NCBI GenBank assembly: GCA_949592205.1 | Contig: CATIUR010000001.1 | Location: forward strand, 18,491,501-18,555,500 | DNA length: 64,000 bases | From: Helichrysum umbraculigerum | Taxonomy: Eukaryota; Streptophyta; Magnoliopsida; Asterales; Asteraceae | Direction: 5' to 3' | In this document: positions 60,874-64,000 of the stretch, piece by piece | How positions within the stretch are numbered: the stretch's first letter is position 1 | Layout: every line of letters begins with the position of its first letter | Translations under genes and position numbers: made by a program | The notes under the pieces: generated by a model | Seen by the model: only the letters and a program-made list of their open reading frames with translations | Told to the model about the DNA's origin: nothing | Databases searched by the model: none

Positions 60874-61840
60874 TTTTTATTTTTTTTTTTCAAGGCAAAA
60901 AAAAAGCTTTCCATTAAAAAACCCCCATATAGCAGGGAAGAGCTAAAGATACAACATCAAATAAAGCCTCCAAGATGGAGATCATAAACTAACAAAACGA
61001 TACAGGCAAAACAAGAGAACAAATAAACCAACTCAAGATCAAGAAGATATACATCTTGGATCAATAACCTAACTAGACCAGTCCGAAGTCTTTAGAGAAC
61101 ACCTAATCGAAACCCACAAAAGAGACATTTAATGAAGTTGTGGGAAAATATCGACATCCTCCCGCCTTATAGGAACAGCCTCCTCTACAGATGTGTGAAC
61201 AAGTTTGTTCCGCCATCGCCATATAAGCCAAATCCAAATGAAACAAACCCCTTGAAAAACCTTTTTACATCTCTTATTAGGAAAGTCAAGAATTAAGTTA
61301 GAAAATAGAACCCAAGTTGAAAATGGAGCCGATGAAACAACTTTCCACAAACTTAGAACCTTCACCCAAATGAGACGAATGGAGGGGCAATCAAATATCA
61401 AATGATATATCGTTTTTGGGGTTGCTATGCACACCGGACAGGAAAGTATAGTAGAGACAATACCTCGATTATTCAAATTCGAATAAGTAGGCAGCCTATC
61501 TAATAGAACCCTCCATACACATATATTATAATGTTCGGGACCCAATTATTCCACTTGAACCTGTTATCAAGCCCATGAATGTTAAGCAACTTTCATCAAT
61601 GAAAGAAGCCAATTTTCTAACCACAAACACATTGTCACGATCAAAATTTCAACACCAGCCATCTTTTGATCCCGCACAAAGAGACACATCAGCCATGTAT
61701 TCATTTAGACGATCAATATCATCTAAAGCCCTACCCCTAGGACTTACCCTCCAAGACGATCTCCCAACTCCCACCATCTCCCAACTCCCAAACCATCCAC
61801 CATGTCCCATCTATCCCTAAGGGAACAATGAATATTTGTC
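60874..61840 (-). mobile_element. 5'-truncated LINE (L1-type) retrotransposon
   Basis: The minus strand ends in an A-rich tail (poly-T at 60874-60890 on the plus strand). It encodes the C-terminal zinc-binding region that follows RT in plant LINEs: CVWRVLLDRLPTYSNLNNRG, then CPVC and HLIFDCPSIRLIW (frame 61545-61129). Further upstream to about 61820 the translation still reads as LINE C-terminal sequence (WKWSWRR, GWCWNFDRDNVFVV) but is broken by stops. TCGATATT on both sides (60866-60873 and 61841-61848) may be the target duplication. The RT domain itself is missing. Confidence 0.8.
61129..61545 (-). pseudogene. LINE RT-associated zinc-binding domain remnant
   Basis: A 138-codon frame matches the zf-RVT type: CVWR start, CPVC pair, H...FDC pair, then a Trp-rich end (FIWIWLIWRWRNKLVH). 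It is part of the truncated LINE; no complete protein can be made. Confidence 0.8.
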
Positions 61841-61848
61841 TCGATATT

Positions 61849-62058
61849 AGTGAATTTGATACATGCGATAATAGTTAGGAGTTATGTTAATATTTCAAAT
61901 GCAAATAAATATGAAACATAAAATACATAAGTTTAATTGTTAAATCTTAAATACCTACATATTATATCATGAATAAAATGTTGCACACACATTGATTTAA
62001 TTATTGTTCTTTGTTAACAAAATATAAAATATTAAGTTTAACAAACAAGCATTAGTAA

Positions 62059-62062
<4 letters not shown>
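61849..62062. other. Short AT-rich spacer
   Basis: Nothing recognised. Confidence 0.6.

Positions 62063-62125
<63 letters not shown>
62063..62125. repeat. (AT)n microsatellite
   Basis: An uninterrupted AT run of about 31 units, followed by AGTGGGAGGATCCAGGGGG. Confidence 0.95.
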
Positions 62126-62128
<3 letters not shown>

Positions 62129-62736
62129 GGAGGATCCAGGGGGAAGTAGAGATCTTGAGGGAAGGATCATCTCAAATTCTAATTTCCTGCGCCTGGTTTG
62201 TGTCCACTTCCTTTCAAGTGTATCTACAGGGACAAGGGTAATATCATATTTTTACGTTCTTTTTCTATTTTACTTTAATATTAATTATCAATTATCAATT
62301 ATCAATTATCAATATCAATTATCAATCAATATCAATATTAACTAATTAAAACAACGTACTTTGCAATATCCTATCGTATGTTCGAAAATCAATCGCTTCT
62401 ACTCTCCTTCACGATTCATCGGTTCATTCAACCAAATTCAATTTACATATCAATTCTAGGTAAGTGATTCACTAATTCTTGTGTTTATGACTTCAATTTT
62501 GTTTTTATGATTTCAATTCTAGGTTTAAACTTTGTAATCGTGTTTATACGAGGAATACTAGTTCCAGTGTTTCGTTCGATTCGAATTTGGATGTTTGTGA
62601 TTCTTCGAGTAAGCTATTCTCACTGTATAACTTTAATTTTGCAACTTAATTGTTCATGATGTCATATCAAATAATAATAATAATAATATCACCTGTGATG
62701 AATGTTATTTAAATTTTGGATACACTTGGGCACTTG
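62126..62736. other. Region upstream of the phosphatase fragment
   Basis: No Kelch-repeat exons and no GDxHG exon of the phosphatase are found here. It contains a short AATTATC repeat patch (62279-62336). The boundary after the AT run could be the end of a mobile element, but none is identified. Confidence 0.5.
62279..62336. repeat. AATTATC/AATATC simple repeat
   Basis: About eight consecutive copies of a 6-7 bp unit (CAATTATC, CAATATC). Confidence 0.85.
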
Positions 62737-63620
62737 GCATCAACTGCAGGAGACATCGCGTAAGTGTTCCGCTATCTTATTATCTTATATATTATTGTGT
62801 TTTATTCATTTTCTAACCATAGGCTATATACTTGCAATCTCATGCTGATTTTCGCAACATTTACCAGATATATTGATTATCTCTTCTTAGGAGATTATGT
62901 TGATCGGGGTCAACACAGTTTAGAAACTATTTGTCTTCTGTTAGCTCTAAAGGTACTGCTCATGTCTTTTTCTTTTATGTTGAAGAGCGCTATAATTTCA
63001 TCATTAATAATTTTCTCAAAAGCCGAATTCACCATGATACTGTAGGTCGAGTATCCACAGAATGTACATTTGATTCGGGGGAATCATGAAGCTGCTGATA
63101 TAAATGCACTTTTTGGTTTCCGAATTGAGTGCATCGAGCGCATGGTAATGTTATCATTATTCAAATGGTGTTATGATGTTTCCATGTTAATCATTGTTAA
63201 TGATGTAATGTTAATATTATGATGATATCCTAACAGGGTGAGAGAGATGGAATTTGGGTATGGGACCGGATAAACAGGTTATTCAATTGGTTGCCACTGG
63301 CAGCTCTGATTGAAAAAAAGATCATATGTATGCATGGTGGTATTGGAAGGTCTATCAACCATATTGAGCAGATTGCAAATCTTCAAAGACCAATTACCAT
63401 GGAAGCTGGTTCAATAGTTCTCATGGATTTGCTTTGGTTAGTTCTTTTCTAATCCATCACCCATTTAACTTTTAGTTCAAATTTAACTCTGTTAGTCTCA
63501 AATTTTAATCACCATCTCTCTGAACAGGTCTGACCCAACTGAATGATAGTGTGGAAGGACTAAGACCGAATGCCAAAATTGTTTGGAATGAATGGAGAAA
63601 GTGCCCTACTGGTTAATCAT
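62737..63620 (+). pseudogene. BSL/BSU1-type Ser/Thr phosphatase fragment, frameshifted
   Basis: Consecutive GT-AG exons read as part of the PPP phosphatase domain of the plant Kelch-phosphatase family (BSU1/BSL, brassinosteroid signalling): up to 62759 (ASTAGDI), 62868-62952 (DYLFLGDYVDRG), 63046-63144 (HLIRGNHEAADINALFG), 63237-63436 (IICMHGGIGRSI, PITMEAGSIVLMDLLW) and 63528 onward (SDPTE). Phases agree through exon four. In the last exon two bases are missing after SDPTE relative to the family SDPTEND, giving TGA at 63544-63546; the shifted frame resumes DSVEGLRPNA and then similarity ends. The GDxHG metal-binding exon, the Kelch part and the C-terminal RAHE region are absent. Introns are kept, so it arose by DNA duplication or capture and not by retroposition. 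BSL1-like is a guess. Confidence 0.8.
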
Positions 63621-64000
63621 AAGGATAAGGTATATATTTTATTCTGTTTTGTTGTGGACGGTCTATGTTTTGGTCATCTTTTTGTGGTTCAACTTCTGTC
63701 CTAGTTTAATGGTTGATCTTTTGAAAGCACTCCAACTTTGCTTTTATTGTTTGTTTGGTGTGATTGGTTTCTTTATGTTTAAGATTTAGATATGCCTCGT
63801 GTGATTCCTGTTTTGGCGGTTTCTTATTGGTGTTGATCTCTAAATTGAGATTGGTTTTTAGGTATGGAATGGATCATGTGTGTGTCGGGTGGAAGGATTC
63901 TTGCTGTTTATATATTGAATACAGTAGAGGTGGTCCCAAATTTGTTTAACGAGGTTTAAGAGAGCTTCTTAGGTGATATTTTCAAATATTTAAAGGAACA
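63621..64000 (+). other. Flank of the phosphatase fragment to window end
   Basis: No continuing phosphatase exon or other gene recognised; the two short frames look random. Confidence 0.5.

Overview
This 64 kb window is plant nuclear DNA. It holds GT-AG introns, LTR retrotransposons primed by initiator tRNA-Met (PBS TGGTATCAGAGC), a plant-type RBM25 gene and exons of a BSU1/BSL-type phosphatase. The style of the gag proteins recalls Asteraceae, but that lineage call is a guess. I saw no rRNA, tRNA or CRISPR.

Positions 1-44800 are a stack of nested LTR retrotransposons. The order can be read from broken LTRs and target-site duplications. F, a Ty1/copia-like element without pol (right part 43078-44800), sits in a broken copy of the RBM25 3' end (44801-44934). 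E, a minus-strand Ty3/gypsy-like element without gag-pol, inserted into F's left LTR. E was hit twice: by A (plus strand, left end outside the window, ends at 6756) in its left LTR, and by B (minus strand, 10761-40128, TSD GCGTG, about 4.3 kb non-coding interior) in its right LTR. B's two LTRs were then hit by C (plus, 11660-21876, TSD ATATT) and D (plus, 27974-38669, TSD ATGTT).

A, C and D are relatives of the Tekay/Del chromovirus type: gag with zinc knuckles, protease, RT, RNase H, integrase and a C-terminal chromodomain-like tail. Each carries one reading-frame break: a stop in A, a stop in C, a frameshift in D. C and D nevertheless have almost identical LTR pairs. D also has an extra 158-codon ORF between PBS and gag.

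The most unusual structure lies inside the LTRs. A, C and D carry about 270-290 bp arrays of ACGTCGCA and its reverse complement, which would fold into many CGTCGC...GCGACG hairpins in the leader RNA. The arrays lie just downstream of a conserved GTAAGT donor-like site. The non-autonomous E has its own hairpins built on GCGACAAT/ATTGTCGC in the corresponding LTR region and shares about 300 nt of post-PBS leader with C and D. This suggests a shared RNA-level signal, perhaps for packaging, dimerisation or splicing control.

Positions 44935-53584 are intergenic, with foldback and MITE-like elements, microsatellites and short duplications. Positions 53585-59895 (minus) are an apparently intact seven-exon RBM25 gene of 926 codons. 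Positions 60874-61840 (minus) are a 5'-truncated LINE. Positions 62737-63620 (plus) are phosphatase exons of BSL type, broken by a frameshift.
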